Assembly: GCA_041545745.1 (NCBI GenBank)
Contig: CP168152.1
Coordinates: forward strand, 3,346,001-3,410,000
DNA from: Stenotrophomonas indicatrix
GTDB taxonomy: Bacteria > Pseudomonadota > Gammaproteobacteria > Xanthomonadales > Xanthomonadaceae
DNA length: 64,000 nucleotides
Reading direction: 5' to 3'
Within the stretch, counting starts at the first letter, position 1, and each line of letters opens with the position of its first letter. The position numbers were made by a program, and so were the translations under genes. The notes under the pieces are model-generated. The model saw only the letters and a list, made by a program, of their open reading frames with translations. It had not been told where the DNA came from and did no database searches. Below, piece after piece: positions 1-8,821 of the stretch.

Positions 1-594
1 CACGTCCGAGCCACCCTGCTTCTCGGTCATGCCCATGCCCAGGGTGATGCCGGCCTTGTCGGCCACCGGCACATCACGCGGGTCGTATACCGGTGCGGCG
101 GCCTTGCGCGACCACTCGGCCAGATGCGGCTGCCCGCGCAGCACGGCTACCGCGGCGTGGGTCATGGTCAACGGGCAGCTGGTGCCGGCCTCGGCCTGGT
201 GGTGCAGGTAGCTCAGCGCAGCGCGCGCGACATGCGCGCCGGGCTGTGGCTCGTGCCAGGACAGCCCGGCAACGCCATGCTCCTTGGCCGTCTGCATCAA
301 CTGGTGATACGACGGATGGAACTCCACGGTGTCGATGCGATGTCCCTGCGCATCATGGGTGCGCAGGCGCGGGCGATCGCGGTTGGCATCGAAGCCCAGC
401 CGGTACAACGCGTCGCCAGCCAGCCCTCCATACACCGCCAGGCGGGGCGCGAACGCTGCCGCACCCTCGCGCTGCACGGCCTCCATCAGTGCGATGTCGT
501 CGGTCCACAACTGGCGACCGGCGAACGGTGGCGGCTGGTTGAGCACCACGTGGGTTTCGTAGGGAGCGCTGCTGTTGAAGCTCGGTCCACTCAT
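1..594 (-). CDS. aidB: AidB-type acyl-CoA dehydrogenase, 3' end cut off
   Basis: First 198 codons of an acyl-CoA dehydrogenase family flavoprotein; the rest lies beyond the left edge. The protein starts MSGPSFNSSAPYETH and contains the N-terminal pattern typical of AidB (Y-x-T-H-x-V-x-N-Q-P-P, then W, D). The MTEKQGGSDV motif near the cut edge is the AidB/ACAD flavin-binding segment. AidB is induced by alkylation damage in E. coli and binds FAD and DNA; its in vivo reaction is not settled. It is divergent from the DNA ligase/helicase repair operon, with 114 bp between the two start codons, which suggests a shared damage-response region. Family call is strong; the isovaleryl-CoA dehydrogenase label used for some homologues is a less likely alternative. 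Confidence 0.9.
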   Translation of the reverse strand, partial: MSGPSFNSSAPYETHVVLNQPPPFAGRQLWTDDIALMEAVQREGAAAFAPRLAVYGGLAGDALYRLGFDANRDRPRLRTHDAQGHRIDTVEFHPSYHQLMQTAKEHGVAGLSWHEPQPGAHVARAALSYLHHQAEAGTSCPLTMTHAAVAVLRGQPHLAEWSRKAAAPVYDPRDVPVADKAGITLGMGMTEKQGGSDV

Positions 595-708
595 CGGTTC
601 CTTCCCCGCCGGCAAGAGGTGTGCGGCCCGATTGTGCCGTATCGTCCGGCAACCCCGCGTTCAGGCCGATTCTCGCCGCGTGCACGACCGGCGCGCCACA
701 GTGATGGC

Positions 709-1707
709 ATGGCAGGCAATGACGATCTGGTGGTACTGCGGCCGGAAGGCCTGTACTGCGCGGCAGGCGATTTCCATATCGATCCCTGGCGGCCAGTACC
801 GCGCGCGGTCATCACCCATGGCCATGGCGACCATGCGCGACCCGGCATGGGCGAATACCACTGCAGCACCGGCAGCGTGCCGATCCTGCACTGGCGCCTG
901 GGCGATGTGCCGCTGCACGCGCATGCCGAGGGCGTGCCGTTCGCGCTGGGCCGGGTGCAGGTATCGCTGCATCCGGCCGGCCACGTGCTCGGCTCGTCGC
1001 AGGTACGCATCGACGACGGTGAGCAGGTCTGGGTGGCGTCGGGCGACTACAAGCGTCAGCCCGACCCCACCTGCGCCCCGTTCGAAGTGGTGCCCTGCGA
1101 TACCTTCATCACCGAAGCGACCTTTGCGCTGCCGATCTATCGCTGGCCCGATACACGCGCCGTGGCGGCAGAGATCGCCGCCTGGCGTCGCGAGTGCGCG
1201 CTGCGGGGGGAAGCGGCCGTGCTGCTCTGCTACGCGCTGGGCAAGGCGCAACGCGTGCTTGCCGAGCTGCGCGCGGTGGATGACCAGCCTGCGTGGCTGC
1301 ATGGCGCTATCGCCAACGGCGTCGCCGTCTATCGGCAGGCCGGCGTACCCATGCTCGAAACGCTCACGGTTGCCGAACAGGGACGTCAGGCCGATGCCGC
1401 AGGCCAGCTGATCCTGGCGCCGCCCTCGGCCGCCGGCACGCCCTGGCTGCGCCGGTTCGGTCGCCACCAGCTCGGTTTCGCCTCGGGCTGGATGCAGTTG
1501 CGCGGCAATCGTCGGCGCCGCAACGTCGACCGCGGCTTCGTGATCTCCGACCATGCCGATTGGCCGGCGCTGCTGCAGACCATCACGCAGACCGGCGCAC
1601 GGAGGATCATCGCCACCCACGGCAACACCGATGCGCTTATTCCGTATCTGCGCGAACGCGGCATTGCCGCCGAAGCCTTCCGCACCGATTTCGGAGGCGA
1701 GGAATGA
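709..1707 (+). CDS. Ligase-associated DNA exonuclease (metallo-beta-lactamase fold)
   Basis: 332-residue protein of the metallo-beta-lactamase/beta-CASP family found beside bacterial ATP-dependent ligases and annotated as a ligase-associated exonuclease. Visible metal-binding motifs are H37-x-H39-x-D41-H42 (THGHGDHA), a later HPAGHVLGS segment near residues 85-93, SGDYKRQ, and the C-terminal SDHADW and THGN segments of beta-CASP nucleases. The ATG at 709 follows a possible start region at 701-706; it gives the family's usual length. The stop overlaps the ligase start (ATGA at 1704-1707), implying translational coupling. Function in DNA end processing is inferred from family and context. Confidence 0.93.
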   Translation: MAGNDDLVVLRPEGLYCAAGDFHIDPWRPVPRAVITHGHGDHARPGMGEYHCSTGSVPILHWRLGDVPLHAHAEGVPFALGRVQVSLHPAGHVLGSSQVRIDDGEQVWVASGDYKRQPDPTCAPFEVVPCDTFITEATFALPIYRWPDTRAVAAEIAAWRRECALRGEAAVLLCYALGKAQRVLAELRAVDDQPAWLHGAIANGVAVYRQAGVPMLETLTVAEQGRQADAAGQLILAPPSAAGTPWLRRFGRHQLGFASGWMQLRGNRRRRNVDRGFVISDHADWPALLQTITQTGARRIIATHGNTDALIPYLRERGIAAEAFRTDFGGEE

Positions 1708-3311
1708 AGGCCTTCGCCGCGCTGTACCAGCGGCTGGATCGCAGCACGGCGACGCTGGACAAGCGCGCGGCGCTGATCGACTACTTCCAGCACGCACGTC
1801 CGCACGACGCAGCGTGGGCGCTGTACCTGCTCAGTGGTGGCAAGGTGGGCGGCGCGCGCCGCAAGATCGCAGGCAGTGGCGAACTGCGGGCGTGGATCGC
1901 CGAAGAATCCGGCCTGCCGCCATGGCTGGTCGAGGACAGCTACGCGCAGGTCGGCGACCTTGCGGAAACGCTCACGCTGCTGCTGGATGATCCTGCCAGC
2001 GAAGGCGAGGATCGCCCTCTGGCCGACTGGATCGAACAGCACCTGCTTGCCGTCGCCAACCAGCCGGAGCCCGTGCGTCGTGCCGCTGTAGTCGAGGGCT
2101 GGCGACAGCTTGCATCGGCCGAACGCCTGGTCTTCAACAAGCTGCTGACCGGCGCACTGCGCGTTGGCGTATCGCAGCGCGTGGTGCAGCAGGCATTGGC
2201 CGAGTGGTCCGGGCTGGACATCGCCCGCATCGCCCAACGCATGCTAGGCGACTGGGTGCCTTCCCCTGGCCTGCTGGCCACTTTGTTGTCTGCCGAAGAA
2301 CTGCCGACCGATCGCCAGCAGCCCTATCCATTCTTTCTGGCCTCGCCGCTGGAAGGTGAGCCCACCGAGCGACTGGGCGAGATCAGCAACTGGCTGTTGG
2401 AATGGAAATGGGATGGCATCCGCCTGCAGCTGCTGCGGCGCCAGGGCGAGGTGGCCTTGTGGTCGCGCGGCGAAGAACGGCTGGACGGTCGCTTCCCGGA
2501 GATCGAGCAGGCCGCAGCATCGCTGCCCGATGGCTGCGTGCTCGATGGCGAGCTGCTGGCATGGGACGACGCCGACAATCTGCCGCGTGCATTCACCGCG
2601 CTGCAGACCCGCATCCAGCGCCGCAAGCCGGGCGCCGCCACCCTGCGCAACACGCCTGTGCGCGTACTCGCCTACGATCTGCTTGAACGCGACGGTCAGG
2701 ACCTGCGTGCGCTGCCACTGCAGCAACGGCGCGCGCAGTTGGCCGAGGTGGTCGGCGCGCTCGGCGATCCGCGCATCCAGCTGTCGCCCGAGGTACCCGC
2801 CGACGATTGGCAGCATGCCGCGCAGCTGCGCGAAGCATCGCGCGATCGCGGCGTGGAAGGGCTGATGCTGAAGCGCCGCGACTCGATGTACCAGTCCGGG
2901 CGTCGTCGTGGCGACTGGTGGAAGTGGAAGGTCGAGCCGCTCACCATCGATGCCGTACTGCTGTATGCGCAGGCAGGCCATGGCCGGCGCAGCACGCTCT
3001 ACACCGACTACACCTTCGGGGTCTGGGACGGCGAGACACTGGTTCCAGTGGCCAAGGCCTATTCCGGGTTGGACGACAAGGAGATCCTCGCCCTCGACCG
3101 CTGGATCCGCGCGAATACCCGCGAACGCTTCGGCCCGGTGCGCAGCGTCAGTGCCGAGCAGGTGTTCGAACTCGGCTTCGAAGCGGTCAACCGTAGCGCG
3201 CGCCACAAATCCGGCATCGCCGTACGCTTTCCACGCATCCTGCGCTGGCGCCACGACAAGCCGGCTGCCGAAGCCGACCATCTGGCCCAGCTGCAGGCGC
3301 TGGCGCGATGA
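1704..3311 (+). CDS. ATP-dependent DNA ligase
   Basis: 535-residue ATP-dependent DNA ligase that would seal nicks through a lysyl-AMP intermediate. The adenylation motif K-W-D-G-I-R places the nucleophile at Lys235. Motif III-like EERLDGRFPEIE, the GVEGLMLKRRDS segment (motif IV) and the WWKWKVEP segment (motif V) follow in order, then an OB-fold. The N-terminal ~200 residues are the helical DNA-binding domain (FNKLLTGALRVGVS). It is distinct from the NAD-dependent replicative ligase LigA. It is the central gene of a four-gene operon, with ATGA overlaps on both sides (1704-1707 and 3308-3311), so the products are probably made in fixed proportion. Confidence 0.96.
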   Translation: MKAFAALYQRLDRSTATLDKRAALIDYFQHARPHDAAWALYLLSGGKVGGARRKIAGSGELRAWIAEESGLPPWLVEDSYAQVGDLAETLTLLLDDPASEGEDRPLADWIEQHLLAVANQPEPVRRAAVVEGWRQLASAERLVFNKLLTGALRVGVSQRVVQQALAEWSGLDIARIAQRMLGDWVPSPGLLATLLSAEELPTDRQQPYPFFLASPLEGEPTERLGEISNWLLEWKWDGIRLQLLRRQGEVALWSRGEERLDGRFPEIEQAAASLPDGCVLDGELLAWDDADNLPRAFTALQTRIQRRKPGAATLRNTPVRVLAYDLLERDGQDLRALPLQQRRAQLAEVVGALGDPRIQLSPEVPADDWQHAAQLREASRDRGVEGLMLKRRDSMYQSGRRRGDWWKWKVEPLTIDAVLLYAQAGHGRRSTLYTDYTFGVWDGETLVPVAKAYSGLDDKEILALDRWIRANTRERFGPVRSVSAEQVFELGFEAVNRSARHKSGIAVRFPRILRWRHDKPAAEADHLAQLQALAR

Positions 3312-5767
3312 AGCGCAGCGATGCGCTGCAGCGCCTGAACGACTGGTTCGGAAGCCGCGGCTGGCGCGCCCTGCCCTTCCAGCGCGTGATGTGGCGCCAC
3401 TACCTGGCTGGCGAATCGGGCCTGCTGCATACCCCCACCGGCAGCGGCAAGACGCTTGCCATGTTCGGCGGCCCCTTGCTGCAGACGATGCTCGACCCGC
3501 CCCCCGCACCACGTCGCGCCAGCGCGGTACGCCCGCTGCAGGTGCTGTGGGTGACACCGCTGCGGGCGCTGGCCAGCGATACCGCACGTGCGCTGCAGGC
3601 GCCGATCGACGGCCTTGGCCTGGGTTGGCGCGTGGGGTTGCGCAGCGGCGATGCCAGCACTCGCGACAGGCGCCTGGCGCGTGAAGGTCGCATCGACGTG
3701 CTGGTGACCACACCGGAATCGCTGGCGCTGCTGCTCAGCTATCCCGACACCCTCGAGCGCATGCGCAGGCTGCGCTGCGTGGTGGTGGACGAATGGCACG
3801 AACTGCTGGGCAACAAGCGCGGCGTGCTGCTGCAGTTGAACCTGGCGCTGCTGCGTGCGGCGGCGCCCGCGATGCAGCTGTGGGGGCTGTCGGCCACATT
3901 GGGCAACCTGCCGCAGGCACGCGACGTACTGCTGCCACACCGGCCACAGTCACCCATCGTGGAAGGTGCCCGGCAGCGGCCGGTAACGATCCGCAGCCTG
4001 CTGCCCGAACCCGGCGAACGCTTTCCATGGGCCGGGCATCTCGGTCTTTCCCAGCTTCCGCGCGTGCTCGATGCAGTGTTCCGCGCACGCAGCAGCCTGT
4101 TTTTCACCAATACGCGTGCACAGGCGGAACTGTGGCACCAGGCCCTCGCAGCGGTGTGGCCGGAGGATGCCGGCACGCTCGCCCTGCACCACGGCTCATT
4201 GGATCCCGCGCTGCGCCAGCAGGTTGAAGACGGATTGCGTGCGGGCACGCTGCGGTGCGTGGTCGCCACGTCCAGTCTGGATCTGGGCGTGGACTTTCCG
4301 GAAGTGGACCAGGTGCTGCAGCTGGGCAGTCCGAAGGGGGTGGCCCGCCTGCGCCAGCGCGCCGGGCGTGCGCGCCATCGGCCCGGTGCCAGTGGCGAAA
4401 TACTGTGCATTCCCAGCCATGCGCTGGAACTGGCCGAGTACGCGGCGGCCCGACGCGCGTTGCATGACGGTGTGATCGAAGCGCGACGTCCTCCAACGTT
4501 GTCGCTGGACGTATTGGCCCAGCACGCGGTCAGCCGCGCGCTGGCGGGCGGCTTCAACGCCGATGCACTGCTGGAACAGGTCCGTGGCACGCATGCCTTC
4601 GCCGCGCTGGAGGACGCACAGTGGAATGCCGTGCTCGATTTCATCGTACAGGGCGGACGTGCATTGTCCCGGTATCCGGAGTTCCACAAGGTGGTACGCG
4701 ATGCCGATGGCATCTACCGCATGCCCGGTCGCCGCCAGGCGCTGCGCCATCGGCTGTCGATCGGCACCATCAGCAGCGACGGCAGCGTGCGCGTGCAGTT
4801 CCTGCGTGGCGGCAGCCTGGGCGCGGTGGAAGAGCAGTTCGCCAGCCGCCTGCGCCGCGGCGACCGCTTCCAGTTTGCAGGGCGGCTGCTGGAACTGGTG
4901 CAGCTGCGCGACATGACTGCGTTCGTGCGCATGGCGCGCGGTGGTGGTGATGGTGTGGTGCCGCGCTGGCAAGGTGGGCAGTTGCCACTGTCGATGCCCT
5001 TGGGCCGCGAACTGGAAAAGGTGCTGTCAGGCGCCGACCAGAGCGCGGAGTCGCGGTGGCTTGCGCCGCTGCTGGCATTGCAGTCGCAGCTGTCTGCGCC
5101 GCCATCGCCCGGCCACCTGCTGGTGGAAGACGTGCGCCGACGCGAAGGCCAGTTTCTGTTCGTCTATCCCTTTGCGGGCCGCCATGTGCATGAAGCGCTG
5201 GCCGCGCTGCTGGCCCTGCGCTGCACCCGTCGGCAACGCAACAGCATCGGCTATGCAGTGAATGACCATGGCCTGGTGCTCGCTCCAGCCACGCCGCTGG
5301 ATCTGCAGGAACCAGACTGGCGCGCGATGCTGGACGCTGGCGACCTGCTGCAGGACCTGCGCGAAGCGGTGAACCTGGGCGAGCTGGCACGCCGCCAGTT
5401 CCGCGGCATCGCGCGCGTGGCGGGCCTGCTGGTACCCAGCCTGCCTGGCGGCATGCCGCGCTCGCTGCGCCAACTGCAGGCCTCCGCCGGACTGCTGCAT
5501 GACGTGCTGCGCGAGCACGATCCGGAACATCTGCTGCTGGCACTGGCCGAGCAGGAAGTACTGCACGACAGCCTGGATCTGCCCGGGCTGCAGCAGGTGC
5601 TGGCAGGCATCGCCACGCGTTCGTTGTCGCTGCAGCAGCCATCGTCACTGACCCCGCTGGCATTCCCGCTGTGGGCCGAACGCCTGCGTGGGCAGTTCAG
5701 CAATGAAGACTGGCGCACGCGCGTGCAGCGTGCTGCGCAGCAGCTGGAGCGCCGCCATGGCCGCTGA
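3308..5767 (+). CDS. Ligase-associated Lhr-type DEXH helicase
   Basis: 819-residue superfamily 2 helicase of the Lhr-core type. Walker A is TPTGSGKT with Lys48; the DExH box is D161-E-W-H. SATLGN follows as motif III, then the helicase C domain with TSSLDLGVDFPEVD and the arginine-finger motif QRAGRARHR, and finally the winged-helix/Lhr C-terminal region. Family enzymes are 3'-to-5' ATP-dependent DNA translocases. It starts on the ligase stop (ATGA) and overlaps the next gene by 11 bases, so all four genes of the cluster are coupled. The role in a ligase-linked DNA damage response is inferred from the conserved gene set. Confidence 0.95.
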   Translation: MKRSDALQRLNDWFGSRGWRALPFQRVMWRHYLAGESGLLHTPTGSGKTLAMFGGPLLQTMLDPPPAPRRASAVRPLQVLWVTPLRALASDTARALQAPIDGLGLGWRVGLRSGDASTRDRRLAREGRIDVLVTTPESLALLLSYPDTLERMRRLRCVVVDEWHELLGNKRGVLLQLNLALLRAAAPAMQLWGLSATLGNLPQARDVLLPHRPQSPIVEGARQRPVTIRSLLPEPGERFPWAGHLGLSQLPRVLDAVFRARSSLFFTNTRAQAELWHQALAAVWPEDAGTLALHHGSLDPALRQQVEDGLRAGTLRCVVATSSLDLGVDFPEVDQVLQLGSPKGVARLRQRAGRARHRPGASGEILCIPSHALELAEYAAARRALHDGVIEARRPPTLSLDVLAQHAVSRALAGGFNADALLEQVRGTHAFAALEDAQWNAVLDFIVQGGRALSRYPEFHKVVRDADGIYRMPGRRQALRHRLSIGTISSDGSVRVQFLRGGSLGAVEEQFASRLRRGDRFQFAGRLLELVQLRDMTAFVRMARGGGDGVVPRWQGGQLPLSMPLGRELEKVLSGADQSAESRWLAPLLALQSQLSAPPSPGHLLVEDVRRREGQFLFVYPFAGRHVHEALAALLALRCTRRQRNSIGYAVNDHGLVLAPATPLDLQEPDWRAMLDAGDLLQDLREAVNLGELARRQFRGIARVAGLLVPSLPGGMPRSLRQLQASAGLLHDVLREHDPEHLLLALAEQEVLHDSLDLPGLQQVLAGIATRSLSLQQPSSLTPLAFPLWAERLRGQFSNEDWRTRVQRAAQQLERRHGR

Positions 5768-6398
5768 TCTGCCGCTGCAGCTGGGCGGTGAGTCGATGCT
5801 GCTGCTGGGCGGTCGGGCGCTGCTGTGGCCGGCGCGTCGCACGCTGTTGATCGCCGACCTGCACCTGGGCAAGGCGGACGTGTTCCGGCGTGCGGGAATC
5901 GCCCTGCCGTCGGGCGGCACTGGCAATGACCTGCAGCGCCTGCAGGACATGGTAACCATGCGCCAGTGCCAGCAACTATGGATCCTCGGCGACGTCCTGC
6001 ATGGCCCGGTGCATCGCGCAGCTTGGTATCAGCAATGGCTCGGTTGGCGCGAGCAGCACGCGGCCCTGGACATCCACGTGGTGCGCGGCAATCACGATCG
6101 TGATCTGCCGAAGGCAGCGCTGCAGGTACAGATGCATGACGACGCACGCTTGGGGCCGTTCCTGCTGCGGCACGAGCCGCTGGCCGATGCCTCCGCGCAC
6201 GTCCTGGCCGGCCATGTGCACCCGCAGGTTGCGTTGCCGGCGCTGCGTCGACGCTTTCCCGCGTTCTGGCTGCGCAAGGGCATCACCATCCTGCCGGCAT
6301 TCTCGGCATTCACCGCCGGTGTCGTGCCTGTACTGGCACCGGGCGAACAGCTGCTCGCCTGTGTGGAAGACAGCGTGGTGCCGCTGCCGGTTCGCTGA
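5757..6398 (+). CDS. pdeM: PdeM, ligase-associated DNA damage response phosphoesterase
   Basis: 213-residue calcineurin-like metallophosphoesterase. The full metal-binding series is visible: DLHLGK (about residue 34), GDVLH (about 79), GNHDRD (about 111) and GHVHP (about 149). In this family the partner of Lhr-core helicase is called PdeM. The start at 5757 is chosen because it gives the family N-terminus (a short lead, then LLLGGRALLWP). In-frame ATGs further upstream lie inside the helicase and would add an unrelated tail. Last gene of the repair operon. Confidence 0.92.
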   Translation: MAADLPLQLGGESMLLLGGRALLWPARRTLLIADLHLGKADVFRRAGIALPSGGTGNDLQRLQDMVTMRQCQQLWILGDVLHGPVHRAAWYQQWLGWREQHAALDIHVVRGNHDRDLPKAALQVQMHDDARLGPFLLRHEPLADASAHVLAGHVHPQVALPALRRRFPAFWLRKGITILPAFSAFTAGVVPVLAPGEQLLACVEDSVVPLPVR

Positions 6399-6432
6399 TT
6401 CGTCGAGGCCTGCGTCGAGGCCTGGCCTGCAA

Positions 6433-6702
6433 TTACGACGGGCGGGCGACGATCCCGGGCATCAGGCTGAAATCCGGCGCTTCCTCGTCAGCGTGGCGCG
6501 GCAGTGCCTGTATCGCCACCAGCATCTCGTGGGCGCAGGCGCGGATATGGTCGTGGCTTTCCGGTGATGCGTGGCTGATCAAATTGCCGACATGGAACTC
6601 GAACACATCTTCCAGTACGTCGGGCTGGTCCTCGTGCAGCATCCGCAGCAGACCGCGCAGCTTGCAGATTTCCGATTCCAGCTTCTCGACCGCGAACAAC
6701 AT
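6433..6702 (-). CDS. Small conserved hypothetical protein
   Basis: 89-residue acidic protein beginning MLFAVEKLESEI; no recognised domain. The start is chosen because a GAGGAGG ribosome-binding site lies five bases upstream of the ATG at 6702; upstream in-frame starts lack one. The N-terminal half (ESEICKLRGLLRMLHED) looks like an amphipathic helix, followed by a histidine-rich middle (SHASPESHDHIRACAHE). It sits alone between the end of pdeM (convergent) and the monooxygenase (same strand, 178 bases upstream). Function unknown. Confidence 0.7.
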   Translation of the reverse strand: MLFAVEKLESEICKLRGLLRMLHEDQPDVLEDVFEFHVGNLISHASPESHDHIRACAHEMLVAIQALPRHADEEAPDFSLMPGIVARPS

Positions 6703-6880
6703 GGCGTCCTCCTCGTGCATCGTGCGGCGCATCCGGGCCGCAGCAGGCAGCGACGGCGGCGCCACCCGGGCCACGCGATGATCGATCACGAAAAGGAAAG
6801 CGGGCGACGCGGCTGCCGCGTGCTCATCTCTTGTCGCATAAACGGGGTGAGGCAATCGTTAAGTGACCTGACGAAGAGCT

Positions 6881-8149
6881 TCACGCGATGGCCGGCATCG
6901 CCACGCCCGGTACCGGCACGGGCGCAGCGGCAAGCGCCTCGATGAATGCGGGATCGAGCGGCAACGCGCCCAGCCACCCGTGCTGGGTTCCGCTGAGCAC
7001 GCGCAGCATGTGTCCGCGCCCGCCAGGCAATCGTCCCATCGGCCCCAGCAGCACGTCGCGCGCCTTCGCCCACGCATCGCGATCGGACTGGAACAACGGC
7101 GTCAGCCAGCGGCTCCAGCGTTGATAGACCGCCACATGCGCGCGCCGTTGCGCCTGATAGGCCTGCAATGCCGGTTCACGGCCACCATGGGTGCGCAACG
7201 CGTCGCGCAGTGCCAGCGCATCCAGCAGCGCCATGTTCACGCCCTGCCCCAGCTGCGGGCTCATCGCGTGTGCTGCATCACCGACCAGTACCAGCCGGCC
7301 CTGGTGCCAACGCTTCATCACGGCATCGCGGTACACCGCCCGTGCCAGTTGCCCAGCGTCCTGCAGATGGGCGAAGCGCGCGCCCGCCTGTGGCCACAGC
7401 GCATGCAGTTCTTCCAGCCAGGGCGCCATGCCGTCGCCCTGCCAGCGCTCGAAATCCGCGCGCGGCAGGCTCCAGAAGAAGCTCAGGCGAGGCGTATCGT
7501 CACCCGGACGGGTACCGACCGGCAGCAGGCCGATCATCTTGCGCGCGGCGACGTAGCGCTGCCGCAGCTGCTGCATGTGCGGCCAGTCTTCGGCCGGCAA
7601 CAGGCACCACAGCGCGCCCCAGGGGTACACCCGATCCAGCGCCGCGCCGCCTTCGATACCGTTGCGCAGCGTGGATGCAGCGCCGTCGGCGGCAACCACC
7701 AGATCGAACGGTCCATGCGTGCGGCCGTCGCTGTCGCGCAAGCGCCCCTGCTGGTGATCGACCTCGACGACGGTCGTACCCACATGCAGTTCGCCGGCGC
7801 CTTCACGCGCTTTGTCCAGCACCGAGAACAACGCCCCGCGCTGCATGCCCAGGCCGTGCAGGCGCGCATCCAGGCCGTCATAGCCCATGTCCATCACCGC
7901 GCGCTCGCACGGGGTATCACCATACAGCCGGCGCACCGGCATGGCGTAGCCACGCACGGCATCGAGCAGGCCCATCTGCCACAGCACCTGCAGTCCGCTG
8001 GGCTGCAGCAGGAACCCTGCGCCCACCGGCCCTGGCGTCGGCACGCGTTCGAAGATCTCCACCTCGTGGCCGTCACGGGTGAGCAGGATGGCCAATGCCT
8101 GGCCAGCGGTGCCGTATCCAATTACGGCGATGCGCAGTCGTTCCGTCAT
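6881..8149 (-). CDS. FAD-dependent monooxygenase (group A, UbiH/salicylate hydroxylase type)
   Basis: 422-residue flavoprotein hydroxylase. The N-terminal Rossmann motif is present as IAVIGYGTAGQALAILL. The central DLVVAADGAAS (DG motif, binds FAD and NADPH) and GRLVLVGDAAHAMSPQLGQGVNMALLDA (GD motif) are both clear. Such enzymes hydroxylate aromatic or cyclic substrates using NAD(P)H and oxygen; the substrate cannot be told from sequence. The ATG at 8149 starts directly at the nucleotide-binding strand, as usual for the family. The upstream gap holds the paired hairpin structure at 8222-8453. Confidence 0.93.
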   Translation of the reverse strand: MTERLRIAVIGYGTAGQALAILLTRDGHEVEIFERVPTPGPVGAGFLLQPSGLQVLWQMGLLDAVRGYAMPVRRLYGDTPCERAVMDMGYDGLDARLHGLGMQRGALFSVLDKAREGAGELHVGTTVVEVDHQQGRLRDSDGRTHGPFDLVVAADGAASTLRNGIEGGAALDRVYPWGALWCLLPAEDWPHMQQLRQRYVAARKMIGLLPVGTRPGDDTPRLSFFWSLPRADFERWQGDGMAPWLEELHALWPQAGARFAHLQDAGQLARAVYRDAVMKRWHQGRLVLVGDAAHAMSPQLGQGVNMALLDALALRDALRTHGGREPALQAYQAQRRAHVAVYQRWSRWLTPLFQSDRDAWAKARDVLLGPMGRLPGGRGHMLRVLSGTQHGWLGALPLDPAFIEALAAAPVPVPGVAMPAIA

Positions 8150-8221
8150 GCCCGCATTGTGCCATCGGCGCAGGGGTGGTACATCGACCGCCTCCTCTTC
8201 CGAGCAGATTTGCATCGGGCT

Positions 8222-8453
8222 CCGCCACCACTGCCGTCTCTCCTGCGAATGTCCCCCGGCAGCCTCTGCGCGGCTGCCTCCTCCTTTACTTCGCAGGAGA
8301 GCCGGCAGTGGTGGCGGCGCTCGGCTTTCATGGCCTCTGTTGGCGCGCGCGATTCCGCAACGGGAGTGCCTGTCCTTGCGTGCGAAGTAAAGGAGGAGGC
8401 GATGGCCGTAGGCCGGCGCCGGGGGACATTCGCACGCAGGGACAGGCGCTCCC
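8222..8453. repeat. Two adjacent hairpins with mutually complementary loops
   Basis: Four interlocking inverted repeats. Stem A pairs 8222-8249 with 8290-8317 (27 of 28). Stem D pairs 8362-8384 with 8431-8453 (21 of 23; both mismatches can form G-U pairs). The two stems are unrelated in sequence, but the loops are reverse complements at both ends: 8276-8295 pairs perfectly with 8381-8400 (20 of 20), and 8244-8260 with 8418-8434 (17 of 17). One loop carries CCTCCTCCTTTA, the other TAAAGGAGGAGG, resembling the anti-SD and SD sequences. Each loop also holds its own small inner hairpin. No reading frame is convincing here. It lies between the cspA terminator and the monooxygenase start. Confidence 0.85.
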
Positions 8454-8479
8454 GCAGCAAGAGCATCTTCACGGCCCGC

Positions 8480-8506
8480 AAAAAAAACCCCGCCGAAGCG
8501 GGGTTC
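8480..8506 (-). terminator. Intrinsic terminator of the cold-shock gene
   Basis: On the minus strand a GC stem (ACCCCGCTTCGGCGGGGT) with a tight loop is followed by a run of T, about 20 bases after the cspA stop. It should separate cspA transcription from the paired-hairpin region and the monooxygenase. Confidence 0.9.
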
Positions 8507-8526
8507 TCAACGCACTATCGAGTGGA

Positions 8527-8733
8527 TCACTCGGCCGGAACGATGTTCGAGGCCTGGGCGCCCTTCGGGCCCTGGGTCACGTCGTAGGTGACCTTCTGGC
8601 CTTCCTGCAGACTGCGGAAGCCCTTGGAGTTGATCGCGGAGAAGTGCGCGAAGACGTCGGCGCTGCCGTCCTCCGGCGAGATGAAGCCAAATCCCTTGGC
8701 GTCGTTGAACCACTTGACGGTACCGTTCGGCAT
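8527..8733 (-). CDS. cspA: Cold-shock domain protein (CspA family)
   Basis: 68-residue single cold-shock domain protein, the usual length. The RNA-binding motifs RNP1 (KGFGFI) and RNP2 (VFAHF) are intact, and the protein starts [18 protein letters not shown]. Such proteins are single-stranded nucleic-acid chaperones that keep mRNA unfolded, often cold- or stress-induced; which paralogue this is cannot be told. Start at 8733 by family alignment. Monocistronic, with its own strong terminator downstream. Confidence 0.95.
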   Translation of the reverse strand: MPNGTVKWFNDAKGFGFISPEDGSADVFAHFSAINSKGFRSLQEGQKVTYDVTQGPKGAQASNIVPAE

Positions 8734-8821
8734 GGTGATGCGTGACCTTATGCAATGAATGGGTGGTGTACGCTGAACCCGCGCACAAGCTGAGTATGCA
8801 AAGCTTGTTACGCGAAGACAA

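Noticed and set aside
6399..6432. Short direct repeat GTCGAGGCCTG twice after pdeM
   Set aside because: Too short and in a 34-base gap; likely chance or minor slippage.
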